Both the position numbers and the translations under genes were made by a program. This document shows positions 24,265 through 32,978 of a stretch of DNA of 37,751 bases, one piece after another. The stretch is from Alphaproteobacteria bacterium. GTDB taxonomy: Bacteria > Pseudomonadota > Alphaproteobacteria > Rhodospirillales > Casp-alpha2. Every line of letters begins with the position of its first letter. The stretch's first letter is position 1. The DNA lies in contig JACNJX010000031.1 in assembly GCA_014382345.1 (NCBI GenBank), positions 1 through 37,751 on the forward strand. The letters run 5' to 3'. The notes beneath the pieces are model-generated. The model was not told the DNA's origin, made no database searches, and saw nothing but the letters and a program-made list of their open reading frames with translations.

Positions 24265-25110
24265 GTGAACGAATTCGACGCATTCGAAGAAGGAAACGAC
24301 GCAGGCGCCGGGAACGCCGGGGCGGATAAACCGGGCGTGGCCGCTTTCGTCGTCGACCTGGACGGGTTCGAAGGCCCCATCGACGTGCTGCTGACGCTGG
24401 CCCGCGAACACAAGCTGGACCTGACGCAAATCTCCATTCTGGCGCTGGCGGATCAGTACCTGGAATTCGTCATGGAAGCCCGGCGCGCCAATCTGGAACT
24501 GGCCGCCGACTACTTGGTCATGGCGGCGTGGCTGGCGTACCTGAAGTCACGGCTGCTGTTGCCCGACCTCGGCCAAGAGGATGAGCCGACCGGGGATGAG
24601 ATGGCGGCGGCGCTTGCGTTCCAATTGCGCCGTCTTGAGGTCATGCAGGACTCCGGTCAGACATTGATGGCGCGGCCCCGGCTGGGACAGGATTTCTTCG
24701 CCCGCGGTGCGCCGGAAGCCTTCCGGGCGCTGTATAATCCGGTGTTGGAAGTCACCCTGTTTGACCTTCTGAAAGCCTACGGCGACCAGAGCCGCCGGGC
24801 GGAAGGCGGAACCCTGCACATCGAACCGTTCGAGATTTACACGGTCGAGGACGCGCTTAAACGTTTGGAATCCCTGCTCGGCTCCGTCCCCGACTGGGAA
24901 AGCCTGTGGCAGTTCCTGCCGGATAACATGCAGGAAGGGATTGTCGCGCGTTCGGCCATTGCATCGACCTTCACCGCCAGCCTGGAACTGGCCCGCGAAG
25001 GTAAGGTCAAGCTGCGCCAATCGGGCCCCTTCGGCCTTATCTATCTGAAAGCCGCCGTTCCGAATGAAAGGGACGTCGATAACGATACCACGGAGACCCC
25101 GGACGAATGA
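24265..25110 (+). CDS. scpA: Segregation and condensation protein A (kleisin)
   Basis: This 281-residue kleisin bridges SMC heads in the chromosome condensation complex. The N-terminal domain is clear (LDGFEGPIDVLLTLAREHKL, DLTQISILALADQYLEF, ADYLVMAAWLAYLKSRLLLP). The C-terminal winged helix ends SGPFGLIYLKAA. I prefer GTG 24265, which has AAAGGA about 6 bases upstream. ATG 24244 would overlap the protease gene and lacks such a site. It overlaps scpB by ATGA. The smc gene is not in the window. Confidence 0.92.
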   Translation: MNEFDAFEEGNDAGAGNAGADKPGVAAFVVDLDGFEGPIDVLLTLAREHKLDLTQISILALADQYLEFVMEARRANLELAADYLVMAAWLAYLKSRLLLPDLGQEDEPTGDEMAAALAFQLRRLEVMQDSGQTLMARPRLGQDFFARGAPEAFRALYNPVLEVTLFDLLKAYGDQSRRAEGGTLHIEPFEIYTVEDALKRLESLLGSVPDWESLWQFLPDNMQEGIVARSAIASTFTASLELAREGKVKLRQSGPFGLIYLKAAVPNERDVDNDTTETPDE

Positions 25111-25988
25111 GCATGATGGACGACCAGCCGGAAAACGAAGCGGAAGAGGACTTCGATCTGGAGGAAGAGGTGGAGCCTGAGGAAGAGAGCGAGTCTGAAA
25201 TCGAAGACGCGCCCGAAATTCCAATAGACCCCGAGCATGTGCGGTTGCTGGAGGCGATTTTATTCGCCTCCGCGGATCCCCTGTCGGAACGGATGCTGGC
25301 CAACCGGCTGCCCGAGGGCGTCAACCTCAAGGGCATGCTGGCGATTCTTAAGGACGATTACGCCGAGCGCGGCGTCCATTTGGCGCAGGCCGGAAAATCC
25401 TGGGCCTTTCGCACGGCGCCGGAACTGGCGCAGCAGTTGAACAAGGAAGTCGAAGTGCCGCGCAAGCTCAGCCGGGCCGCGATCGAGACCCTGGCCATCG
25501 TCGCCTATCACCAGCCCATCACCCGCGCCGAGATCGAAGAGGTTCGGGGCGTCGGCTTGAGCAAAGGCACCATGGACGTGTTGCTGGAGGCGTCCTGGAT
25601 CAAACCCCGTGGCCGCCGGCGGACGCCGGGCCGCCCGATGACCTGGGGCACCACGGACGGGTTCCTCGATCAGTTCGGGTTGGAAAGCATCCGCGATCTG
25701 CCCGGCATGGACGACCTGAAAGCCGCCGGGCTTTTGGATTCCGGTCCGGCCATCAGCGTCTATTCCGCCGCCGCCGGTTTCGGCGGGAACGCGGAAGACA
25801 CCGCCGATGAGGAAGAACCCCAACTGGAACTGATCAACGGCGGCGGAGATGATGCCGACGAGTCCGACGCGTTGGACGGGGACGACAGGGCAGGGGATGT
25901 TGAGGCTCTGGAAGATTTTGAGGATGATTCCGGGGAAGATGGTTTGGACCCCCTCGAGCCTTTAGACCCCGACGAAGGTTCAAGCTAA
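25107..25988 (+). CDS. scpB: Segregation and condensation protein B
   Basis: This 293-residue partner of ScpA has two winged-helix domains: HVRLLEAILFASADPLSERM and, in the second, LSRAAIETLAIVAYHQPITR followed by EIEEVRGVGLSKGTMDVLLE and GRPMTWGTTDGFLDQFGL. Both ends carry long acidic tails (about residues 8-40 and 228-293), which makes it longer than a typical ScpB of 180-230 residues. The start overlaps the scpA stop. In most alphaproteobacteria tatA follows; here a convergent two-component system intervenes. Confidence 0.94.
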   Translation: MSMMDDQPENEAEEDFDLEEEVEPEEESESEIEDAPEIPIDPEHVRLLEAILFASADPLSERMLANRLPEGVNLKGMLAILKDDYAERGVHLAQAGKSWAFRTAPELAQQLNKEVEVPRKLSRAAIETLAIVAYHQPITRAEIEEVRGVGLSKGTMDVLLEASWIKPRGRRRTPGRPMTWGTTDGFLDQFGLESIRDLPGMDDLKAAGLLDSGPAISVYSAAAGFGGNAEDTADEEEPQLELINGGGDDADESDALDGDDRAGDVEALEDFEDDSGEDGLDPLEPLDPDEGSS

Positions 25989-25999
25989 GTCCGGTACAC

Positions 26000-27529
26000 T
26001 TAATCCTGCGGCAGCGTCACCGTTGCCAACAGGCCGCCTTCGGCGCGGTTGGCCAGCGTCACGTCGCCGCCGTGGGCGCGGACGATGGAGCGCACCACCG
26101 ACAAGCCCAGACCGACGCCGCCGGTTTCCCGGCTGCGCGAGGTTTCGACCCGGTGGAAGGGGGAAAACACCCGTTCCAACTGGTCTTCGGGAATGCCGGG
26201 GCCGTCATCGGCGACGGTGATGATGATTGTCCCGGCGTCGTCCGTTAGCGTCACCCGCGCACACCCCCCATAGGTCACGGCGTTGCCGATCAGGTTGGAA
26301 AACACCCGGTTTATGGCCGTGGGGCGGCCGTTGAAGGTCCGGCGGTCCGGGCCGTCGAAGCTGACATCCTGGCCGGTATCGGCGGCGGCATCGCAAAGCC
26401 CCTGCAATAGCACTGCCAGATCGAAGAGCTGTCTGGGTTCTTCATCGGCGTCGTCCTTGGCGAAGGCCATGGTCGACGCGATCATGGCTTCCATCTGCTC
26501 CAGGTCGGCCAGCATTTTCGCCTGCAGGTCTTTGTCTTCGACAAATTCGGCGCGCAGCCGAAGCCGGGTGATCGGCGTTCTCAGGTCATGGGAAATCGCC
26601 GCCAGCATCTGGGTCCGGTCGCGCACGAAGGTTCGGATGCGCCGTTGCATGGTGTTGAAGGCCCTGGCCGCGTGGCGGACTTCGCTGGGGCCGTCGTCGT
26701 CCACCGGGGGTGCGTTGACGTCGAGGCCCAGCCGGTCGGCGGCATCCGCGAAGCGGGCCAGGGGACGTGTCGCCCGCCGCGTCGCCCACACCGACAGAAC
26801 CACCACGGCGATGGTCATCAGGACGATGGACAGGAACACCCGCGACCACAGGAACGGACGCAGCCGTCCCGAGGGGGCCGCGAAGTTGAGCCAGCTTGCA
26901 TCCTTGAGGGCGAGGGACACCTGGACCACCTCGTCGCCGTAAAAGGCTTCCCACGGCGGCGCCTGCCACGATGGCCCCCCCATGTGGCGGCGCCCGCCCC
27001 GCCTCATGCCGCCTCTTCCGTGCAGACGGCCCATCATGTCGCGCATGTGTTCCTGGGCTTCCTCCCAGGATCTTTCGTCGCCATCAGCCTCTTTTTTTTC
27101 TCCACGATCGTCGTTGTTATCGCCGCCGCCACGCCGGGGGCGTGCTCCGGCCGGCAGGACAACGTGTCCGTAGCGGATGCGCACGCCTTCGGGCGGCAGA
27201 TCCTCGAAAAAGGATTTCAGCGCTGAGCGAAGAAGGCCTGCGCGCCAGCCGCCATCGTCGGCGGGAAGGGCGCTCCGATGCGTCCAGGTGACACGGAAGG
27301 CCGGGCCCCAGAACGACCGGGCCGCATGCGCCCGCTCACCCTGGGGAAGGTCTTCCAGGAACCGTGCGGTGGCGGCGATGCGTTCGGCAAACTGCTGGCT
27401 GCCGACGGCGGTCAGGGCCGAGCGCCGGTCACCGGAATAGATGCCGAGGCTAATCAGGTGCGAAACGGTGATGCCGATCAGAAAGACAAGGACCGTGCGT
27501 CCGACAAGAGATTGCGGGAGCAGTTTCAT
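26000..27529 (-). CDS. Sensor histidine kinase with Met/His/Gly-rich periplasmic block
   Basis: This 509-residue kinase has TM1 (about 11-31), a 200-residue periplasmic domain, TM2 (about 231-249), a HAMP linker, the dimerisation helix AAISHDLRTPITRL with phospho-acceptor His314, and an ATPase domain (NLIGNAVTYG, ADDGPGIP, GGVGLGLSVVRSIVRAHGG). The domain order resembles EnvZ. The periplasmic domain holds an Asp/Lys-rich stretch (134-155), then a Met/His/Arg/Gly block (161-185, starting HMRDMMGRLHGRGG). That composition recalls metal-binding loops and resembles the product of the divergent gene at 28437. The ligand is unknown. It overlaps the regulator gene by ATGA. Confidence 0.92.
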   Translation of the reverse strand: MKLLPQSLVGRTVLVFLIGITVSHLISLGIYSGDRRSALTAVGSQQFAERIAATARFLEDLPQGERAHAARSFWGPAFRVTWTHRSALPADDGGWRAGLLRSALKSFFEDLPPEGVRIRYGHVVLPAGARPRRGGGDNNDDRGEKKEADGDERSWEEAQEHMRDMMGRLHGRGGMRRGGRRHMGGPSWQAPPWEAFYGDEVVQVSLALKDASWLNFAAPSGRLRPFLWSRVFLSIVLMTIAVVVLSVWATRRATRPLARFADAADRLGLDVNAPPVDDDGPSEVRHAARAFNTMQRRIRTFVRDRTQMLAAISHDLRTPITRLRLRAEFVEDKDLQAKMLADLEQMEAMIASTMAFAKDDADEEPRQLFDLAVLLQGLCDAAADTGQDVSFDGPDRRTFNGRPTAINRVFSNLIGNAVTYGGCARVTLTDDAGTIIITVADDGPGIPEDQLERVFSPFHRVETSRSRETGGVGLGLSVVRSIVRAHGGDVTLANRAEGGLLATVTLPQD

Positions 27530-28260
27530 CTGTTTTCTCCGCCTTCGAATTTCACCGCGGGGGTAAACATGTAGCCGCCGCTGCGCACCGTTTTGATCAG
27601 GGACGGCTCCTTCGGGTCGTCTTCGATTTTACGGCGCAGGCGGCTGACCTGGACGTCGATACTGCGGTCGAAGGGCTGGGCCTCGCGGCCGCGCGCCAGA
27701 TCTAGCAGTTGATCGCGGCTCAAAACCCGTCCGGGATGGCTGATGAAGACGGCCAGCAGATCGTATTCGCCGCCGCTTAAGGGCACCAGGACGCCGTCCT
27801 GGGCATGCAGTTCGCGCTTGTCCATGTCGAGCCGCCATCCGGCAAACCCGGCGGCGGTGCCTTCCGGTTTGGCGCCACGGTCCGGCATGGCCTGGGCGCG
27901 GCGCAACACGGACTTGATGCGGGCCAGCAGTTCGCGCGGGTTAAACGGCTTGGCAATATAGTCGTCCGCCCCCATTTCCAGGCCGACGATGCGGTCCACG
28001 TCCTCGCCCATGGCGGTCAGCATGATGACGGGAATGTCGGATTCGGCGCGCAGATTGCGACACAGAGTCAGCCCGTCGTCGCCGGGCAGCATCAGATCGA
28101 GGACGATCAGGTCGATGTTCCAGTCCTCGAGCGCCTTTTTCATTTCGACACCGTCGGCGGCCGTCGTCACCCGAAGCTCATGCTGTCCGAGAAATTTCCC
28201 CAGCAGGTCGCGGATTTCGCGGTCGTCGTCGACCACCAGAATGTGCGGCATTGTTTCCAT
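27526..28260 (-). CDS. OmpR-family response regulator
   Basis: This 244-residue regulator has a receiver domain (acidic DDD at 11-13, acceptor Asp55 in VLDLMLPGDDG, Lys in YIAKPFNPREL) and a C-terminal winged helix (LSGGEYDLLAVFISHPGRVL, FDRSIDVQVSRLRRKIEDDP, IKTVRSGGYMF). ATG 28260 gives METMPHILVV; the ATG three codons later is also possible. It is co-transcribed with the kinase gene. The upstream region carries CTGTTACA sites that are probably its operators. Confidence 0.95.
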   Translation of the reverse strand: METMPHILVVDDDREIRDLLGKFLGQHELRVTTAADGVEMKKALEDWNIDLIVLDLMLPGDDGLTLCRNLRAESDIPVIMLTAMGEDVDRIVGLEMGADDYIAKPFNPRELLARIKSVLRRAQAMPDRGAKPEGTAAGFAGWRLDMDKRELHAQDGVLVPLSGGEYDLLAVFISHPGRVLSRDQLLDLARGREAQPFDRSIDVQVSRLRRKIEDDPKEPSLIKTVRSGGYMFTPAVKFEGGENR

Positions 28261-28304
28261 GCGCTAACTATAGCTTGAGCCAGGCCCGGCGAGGCGGAAA
28301 TTTG

Positions 28305-28381
28305 GTAACGAAATGTAACAGGCCGGGGCTTTGCAACGCTCTGTTACAAATCTGGCCTTTAGCGGAAATCATCCTGTTACA
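28305..28381. promoter_or_regulatory. Cluster of CTGTTACA operator-like sites in the divergent promoter region
   Basis: TGTAACAG lies at 28314-28321, and its exact reverse complement CTGTTACA lies at 28341-28348 and again at 28374-28381, 33 bases (three turns) apart. A further GGTAACGA at 28304-28311 places two GTAAC cores 10 bases apart. GTAAC-N5-GTAAC direct repeats are the usual shape of OmpR-family sites. A possible -10, TCTAAT at 28391-28396, follows the last box. Autoregulation and activation of the 28437 gene are the likely roles. Confidence 0.6.
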
Positions 28382-28436
28382 GAACGGCGCTCTAATGTCT
28401 CCAGTGATTAACCGATAAAGGACAAAGGAGATCGTT

Positions 28437-28898
28437 ATGAACAAGAAAACACTCACAGCAACCGCTCTCGCCGCAGCGCTCGTTCTTGGCGCCGCATTTG
28501 CCGGACAGACCTACGCGCACGGCTGGGACGATGACGACGACTACAGGGGCCGTTACGGCCACCATGGAATGATGAGAGGTCAAATGGGTGGTCCAGGAAT
28601 GATGGGCGGCGGGGGCGGCTACGGCATGGGCCGCGGCATGATGGGATACGGTGGTGGTTACGGGGGAGACTGCCCCTTCGCCAATAAAGCGGCCTTCGCC
28701 CCGAACGTGACGACGGATACCGTGACCAAGTTCCTTGAACTCCGTCTGACCCACATGGGCAACGACCGCCTTAAAGTCGGTGAGGTCAAGGAAGTGGACG
28801 ACAAGACCATCACCGGCGAAATCGTCACCAAGGACGGATCGCTGGTTATGAAGATGCAGTTCGACCGCGCCACCGGGCGTCACGTTCCGATCAAGTAA
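28437..28898 (+). CDS. Exported Gly/Met/His-rich protein with a PepSY-like C-terminus
   Basis: This 153-residue protein has a signal peptide (to about residue 27, QTYA). The mature protein begins with His and an Asp run (HGWDDDDDYRG), then a Gly/Met-rich block (41-77, HHGMMRGQMGGPGMM), a lone Cys79, and a C-terminal 60 residues (LKVGEVKEVDDKTITGEIVT, RATGRHVPIK) that look like one PepSY-type repeat. The composition suggests metal binding, perhaps copper, but this is inferred. AAAGGAG lies 6 bases before the ATG. It is divergent from the two-component genes and is probably their regulated output. Confidence 0.85.
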   Translation: MNKKTLTATALAAALVLGAAFAGQTYAHGWDDDDDYRGRYGHHGMMRGQMGGPGMMGGGGGYGMGRGMMGYGGGYGGDCPFANKAAFAPNVTTDTVTKFLELRLTHMGNDRLKVGEVKEVDDKTITGEIVTKDGSLVMKMQFDRATGRHVPIK

Positions 28899-28940
28899 CC
28901 TAACCCCCGGTGACCACTTTTTCCGGTGGTCCCCCCAAGG

Positions 28941-28968
28941 CGGCCGGCCCTTCTCCCGGGGCCGGCCG
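28941..28968 (+). terminator. Terminator hairpin after the Gly/Met-rich protein gene
   Basis: CGGCCGGCCC (28941-28950) pairs perfectly over 10 bases with GGGCCGGCCG (28959-28968), with an 8-base loop. The following ATCCTTGTGCGTGTTT is only moderately T-rich. It separates the gene from tatA and would insulate the tat operon. Confidence 0.6.
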
Positions 28969-29144
28969 ATCCTTGTGCGTGTTTCCCACCCGTCCAACGG
29001 CATTTTCTACAAGCCCCATAATATGTAAGAAACCATAGGATCCTGGCGCTTTTCGGGATTTGCATGCCGTGCATTGCCCCGCCTTGGGCAATCTGCCATT
29101 ATCCGCCACCAATTCTTATAAAATAAACTGGGTGAGACACTTTA

Positions 29145-29396
29145 ATGGGTACGTTTAGCATTTGGCATTGGCTGGTGGTTCTGGTCGTCGTGTTGGTTCT
29201 GTTCGGGGGCGGCGGCAAAATTTCCCGGCTTATGGGCGATTTCGGCAAGGGTTTGAAATCCTTCAAGAAAGGTATGAAGGAAGACGAAGTTGAGGACGCC
29301 TCCGGGGGAGGGGACGAAGAGAAAAAAGCCCTGAAATCGGAACAGGTGGACACTGCCAGCGCCGAGACCAAAAAAGAGGAAGCGGCGAAAGACTGA
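29145..29396 (+). CDS. tatA: Sec-independent translocase subunit TatA
   Basis: This 83-residue protein forms the pore-like part of the Tat system for folded proteins. It has a short N-terminal helix ([20 protein letters not shown]), the hinge, an amphipathic helix ([19 protein letters not shown]) and an acidic/lysine tail. Length is typical. It is 250 bases from the preceding gene, with AT-rich CTTATAAAATAA about 30 bases upstream as a possible -10, so the tat operon likely has its own promoter. Confidence 0.96.
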   Translation: MGTFSIWHWLVVLVVVLVLFGGGGKISRLMGDFGKGLKSFKKGMKEDEVEDASGGGDEEKKALKSEQVDTASAETKKEEAAKD

Positions 29397-29490
29397 GTGG
29401 TGAAAGTCGGGCCGGTTCCATACCGGTTTGAGCAGTAGTTTTCGCCGCCCGTTGCGCCATCCTATGCCCTGCCGGGAGCACTGATCCGCC

Positions 29491-29886
29491 ATGTTTGACA
29501 TCGGCTGGCAAGAGCTGTTTATCCTTGCCGTTATTGCAATCATCGTCATCGGTCCCAAGGACCTGCCGCGCGCCATCCGGGCCGTGACGGGCGTGCTGCG
29601 CAAGGCCCGCGGCATGGCGCGGGACCTGCAGGATGGCATGGACGAAGTTGTGCGCGAGGCCGATCTGGAAGACCTCAAGAACACCATCACCGCCGATGGC
29701 GGAGACGTGACGCAGAAGCTCAAGGAAGCCGTTGATCTGGATTTCGACGACATGGACCTGGACGGCGACCTGCGCAAGGAAATGACCGGCGCGGTCGATG
29801 ACCTGAAGGCCGTCACCGACCCCGGAGAATCAAAAAAAGCCGATAAGGCGGATAAAGCCGACAAGGCCGACAAGGCGGACGGATAA
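29491..29886 (+). CDS. tatB: Sec-independent translocase subunit TatB
   Basis: This 131-residue receptor subunit starts MFDIGWQELFILAVIAIIVI, followed by GPKDLPRAIRAVTGVLRKAR, both diagnostic for TatB. The amphipathic helix continues to about 60. The last 20 residues are KAD repeats encoded by near-identical 9-base units (29840-29880), which is unusual. It binds twin-arginine signal peptides with TatC. It lies 94 bases after tatA, a spacer containing the small hairpin CCGGT-TCCAT-ACCGG. Confidence 0.95.
   Translation: MFDIGWQELFILAVIAIIVIGPKDLPRAIRAVTGVLRKARGMARDLQDGMDEVVREADLEDLKNTITADGGDVTQKLKEAVDLDFDDMDLDGDLRKEMTGAVDDLKAVTDPGESKKADKADKADKADKADG
29834..29880 (+). repeat. Short tandem repeat coding for KAD in tatB
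   Basis: Five to six 9-base units of the form GAYAARGCS encode Lys-Ala-Asp in frame at the tatB 3' end. Unit copies differ only in third positions. Copy number may vary between strains. Confidence 0.85.
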
Positions 29887-29892
29887 CGGGGC

Positions 29893-30774
29893 ATGGCGGA
29901 CGATAGCAGCACCAATGAAAAGGCGATGCCGCTGCTCGATCACCTGATCGAGCTCAGAAGCCGCCTGATGAAATCGGCGATCATCATTCTGGTGCTGTTC
30001 TTCATCAGTTATTATTTCGCGCCGGATATTTATAACTTCCTGGTCGCCCCCCTGGCCGACGTCATGGAAGGCATGGGCGGCCAGCGCAGGCTGATTTTCA
30101 CGGCGCTGCACGAAGCCTTCTTCACCTATATCAAGGTCGCCTTTTTTGCCGCCCTGTTCCTGGCCTTTCCCTTCCTCGCCATACAAATCTGGATGTTCAT
30201 CGCGCCGGGCCTCTACAAGAACGAAAAGCGGGCCTTCGCGCCGTTCCTGGTGGCGACGCCGATCCTGTTCTTTATGGGCGGCGCGATGGTGTATTACTTC
30301 ATTTTTCCGCTGGCGTGGAAGTTCTTCCTCAGCTTTGAATCCGTGGGTGGGGCCGGGGCGCTGCCGATCCAGCTGGAAGCCAAGGTCGATCAGTACCTGT
30401 CGCTGGTGATGCGGCTGATCTTCGCCTTCGGGCTGTGTTTCGAACTGCCGGTGGTGATGACGTTGTTGGGCCGGGTCGGCCTGGTGACGTCCAAGGGCAT
30501 GAGGGAAAAACGCCGCTACGCCGTTGTTCTGGCCTTCGTCGCCGCCGCCGTCCTGACGCCGCCCGATGTCATCAGCCAGATCGGACTGGCCCTGCCGACC
30601 ATGTTGCTCTATGAAATTTCCATCGTCTCGGTGCGGATGGTCGAACGCAAACGCGGCGACCTGGACGACGAAGAAGACGAGGACGACGACGATGATGATG
30701 ATGATGAGGACGAGGAGCTCCATGACGAGGAATTCGACAAGGAGCCCGAAGTCGGTGATAAGCCCTCGCCATAG
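29893..30774 (+). CDS. tatC: Sec-independent translocase subunit TatC
   Basis: This 293-residue, six-helix protein is the core of the Tat receptor. Conserved parts are [17 protein letters not shown] at the N-terminus, [20 protein letters not shown], and [20 protein letters not shown]. The core ends near 255. It is followed by an acidic tail of about 35 residues with a run of Asp and Glu ([18 protein letters not shown]), longer than most TatC tails. It starts 6 bases after tatB. The tail would be cytoplasmic. Confidence 0.96.
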   Translation: MADDSSTNEKAMPLLDHLIELRSRLMKSAIIILVLFFISYYFAPDIYNFLVAPLADVMEGMGGQRRLIFTALHEAFFTYIKVAFFAALFLAFPFLAIQIWMFIAPGLYKNEKRAFAPFLVATPILFFMGGAMVYYFIFPLAWKFFLSFESVGGAGALPIQLEAKVDQYLSLVMRLIFAFGLCFELPVVMTLLGRVGLVTSKGMREKRRYAVVLAFVAAAVLTPPDVISQIGLALPTMLLYEISIVSVRMVERKRGDLDDEEDEDDDDDDDDEDEELHDEEFDKEPEVGDKPSP

Positions 30775-30796
30775 AAGTTGAAAACGGTACCGTCTA

Positions 30797-32206
30797 ATGT
30801 TCGACATCAAGTGGATACGCGAAAACCCGGAAGACTTCGACCGGGGCATGGCGCGCCGGGGGCTTGAGCCCCAGTCAGCGGCGTTGATCGCGCTCGATGC
30901 CCAGCGCCGGGACCTGCAGACCAAAGCCCAGGAAATCCAGTCCGAACGCAACCGCCTGTCCAAGGAAATCGGCGCCGCCAAGTCGCGCGGCGAGGATGCC
31001 GCAGACATCATGGACGCGGTGTCCAAAACCAAGGCCGAGGAAGCGGACGCCGAAAAGGCCGCCGCCGCGGCAACCGATGAGCTGAACACTGTGCTGTCCG
31101 GTCTTCCCAACCTGCCTGCCGACGATGTCCCCGATGGCCCGGATGAAACCGCCAACGTGGAAATCCGCACCTGGGGCGACAAGCCCAAACTGGATTTCAC
31201 GCCGAAGGAGCACTTCGATATCGGCGAGGCCCTGGGCCTGATGGATTTCGAGAGGGCGGCGAAAATGTCCGGCGCGCGCTTTGTGCTGCTGTCGGGCGCG
31301 CTGGCCCGCATGGAACGCGCGCTGGCTAATTTCATGCTCGACCTGCACATCAATGAACACGGCCTGACGGAAATCAACCCACCGGCGCTGGTCAATGACA
31401 GCGCCCTCTACGGCACCGGCCAATTGCCGAAATTCGGCGAAGACCTTTTTCAAACATCAGACGTTCGTCGTGCGATTGCGCACGCGCGGGATACCATTGA
31501 ACAACTCAAACTAAAAAGTCCTGAAAACTATTTGGAAGCGGATTACGACGTTCTGTTCAATCAGTATGTCGAGCAGGACTTGAATAAATCGCGCCTGTGG
31601 ATGATCCCGACCGCCGAAGTGCCGCTGACCAATATGGTTGCGGGCGAAATCCTCGATACCGAAAGCCTGCCCCGGCGGGTGACGGCGATGACGTGGTGTT
31701 TCCGCTCGGAAGCGGGGGCGGCGGGCAAGGACACGCGCGGCATGATCCGCCAACACCAGTTCACCAAGGTCGAGATGGTCACCGTTTGCACGCCGGAAAC
31801 CTCCAACGACGAGTTGGAGCGCATGACCAACTGCGCCGAGGAAGTGCTGAAACGCCTTGGTCTGGCCTACCGCACGGTGGTGCTGTCGACCGGAGACATG
31901 GGCTTCGGCGCGCAGAAAACCTACGACATCGAGGTCTGGCTGCCGGGACAGGACCAGTACCGCGAGATTTCCAGTTGTTCCAACTGCGGCGATTTCCAGG
32001 CCCGGCGCATGAAGGCCAGGTACCGGGACCGTGGGGAAAAGGGCGGGCAATTCGTCCACACCCTGAACGGCTCCGGCCTTGCGGTCGGGCGCACCATGGT
32101 CGCGATCCTGGAATATTATCAGCAGGCCGACGGCTCCGTCGTCGTGCCGGAAGCCCTGCGCCCCTACATGGGCGGGCTTGAGGTGATCGCAGCGAATGGC
32201 GGCTAA
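30797..32206 (+). CDS. serS: Serine--tRNA ligase (SerRS) with an extra internal segment
   Basis: This 469-residue class II synthetase charges tRNA-Ser. It has the N-terminal coiled-coil arm (about 28-105), motif 2 ([20 protein letters not shown]) and motif 3 ([20 protein letters not shown]). Typical bacterial SerRS is about 425-430 residues. The excess is an insert of roughly 36 residues between LFQTS (near 220) and [11 protein letters not shown] (near 269), encoded by DNA more AT-rich than its flanks. The insert keeps the frame and leaves catalytic motifs intact, so the enzyme is probably active. It follows tatC after 22 bases and overlaps surE by 11. Confidence 0.96.
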   Translation: MFDIKWIRENPEDFDRGMARRGLEPQSAALIALDAQRRDLQTKAQEIQSERNRLSKEIGAAKSRGEDAADIMDAVSKTKAEEADAEKAAAAATDELNTVLSGLPNLPADDVPDGPDETANVEIRTWGDKPKLDFTPKEHFDIGEALGLMDFERAAKMSGARFVLLSGALARMERALANFMLDLHINEHGLTEINPPALVNDSALYGTGQLPKFGEDLFQTSDVRRAIAHARDTIEQLKLKSPENYLEADYDVLFNQYVEQDLNKSRLWMIPTAEVPLTNMVAGEILDTESLPRRVTAMTWCFRSEAGAAGKDTRGMIRQHQFTKVEMVTVCTPETSNDELERMTNCAEEVLKRLGLAYRTVVLSTGDMGFGAQKTYDIEVWLPGQDQYREISSCSNCGDFQARRMKARYRDRGEKGGQFVHTLNGSGLAVGRTMVAILEYYQQADGSVVVPEALRPYMGGLEVIAANGG

Positions 32207-32978
32207 ACGGTTCAGCCTCGCCCGCGCGCGGGTTCTGCTTTCCAATGACGACGGCCTTAATGCGCCGGGACTGAAACTGCTTGAAAAAGTACTGGCGTCC
32301 CTGGTCCGCGAGGTCTGGGTCGTGGCGCCGGAAACCGAACAGTCCGCCACCAGCCATTCCCTGACGCTGCGCCGGCCGCTGCGGATCCGCCATGTCTCCG
32401 AGCACCGTTTTACCATCGACGGCACGCCGACGGACAGTGTGTTGATGGGTATCAACGAACTGATGAAGGACCATCCCCCCGACCTGGTCATTTCCGGCAT
32501 CAACCGGGGCGGCAACGTCGGCGAGGACGTGACCTATTCCGGCACCGTGGCGGCGGCCATGGAAGGCACGCTGCTGGGCGTTCCCTCGATCGCGCTGAGC
32601 CAGGTCTGCGCCGACGGCCACCCGGTCAAATGGGCGACGGCGGAAAAGTGGGCGCCAAAAGTTTTGAAGACGCTGTGTAAGGGTTTGTGGCCGGCCGGCG
32701 TTTTGGTCAACGTCAATTTTCCCGATGTCATGGCGGGCCGCGTCACCGGTATCGAAGTCACCCGCCAGGGGCGGCGCAAGATCGGCAGCGATCTGGTCAG
32801 CGGCGTCGATCCCAGGGGCGAACCCTATTACTGGATCGGCGCGCAACGCCGGGAACAGGACTATCGGTCCGGCAGCGACCTGGAGGCTATTTTGCGGGGC
32901 GCGGTTTCGGTGACGCCGTTGACCATGGACCTGACCCATGCGCCGACGCTGAAAAAATTGCGGGACCGCTTCGCATGA
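32196..32978 (+). CDS. surE: 5'-nucleotidase SurE
   Basis: This 260-residue metal-dependent nucleoside monophosphatase acts in the cytoplasm. The metal site is clear: [14 protein letters not shown] (Asp18, Asp19), [13 protein letters not shown], and [20 protein letters not shown]. The start ATG at 32196 lies inside serS (11-base overlap); the product begins [20 protein letters not shown], consistent with the family. It overlaps pcm by ATGA. The surE-pcm-nlpD order is the same as in enterobacteria. Confidence 0.96.
   Translation: MAAKRFSLARARVLLSNDDGLNAPGLKLLEKVLASLVREVWVVAPETEQSATSHSLTLRRPLRIRHVSEHRFTIDGTPTDSVLMGINELMKDHPPDLVISGINRGGNVGEDVTYSGTVAAAMEGTLLGVPSIALSQVCADGHPVKWATAEKWAPKVLKTLCKGLWPAGVLVNVNFPDVMAGRVTGIEVTRQGRRKIGSDLVSGVDPRGEPYYWIGAQRREQDYRSGSDLEAILRGAVSVTPLTMDLTHAPTLKKLRDRFA

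Noticed and set aside
25989-25999. Possible terminator between convergent scpB and the kinase gene
   Set aside because: Only 11 bases separate the two genes and no hairpin is visible.
29830-31395. 521-codon minus-strand open frame across tatC and serS
   Set aside because: It is antisense to two certain genes, with no recognisable domain and a composition dictated by the acidic tatC tail.
32687-32974. N-terminal extension of the pcm reading frame into surE
   Set aside because: The canonical Pcm start is ATG 32975 at an ATGA overlap, and the extension has no similarity to the family.
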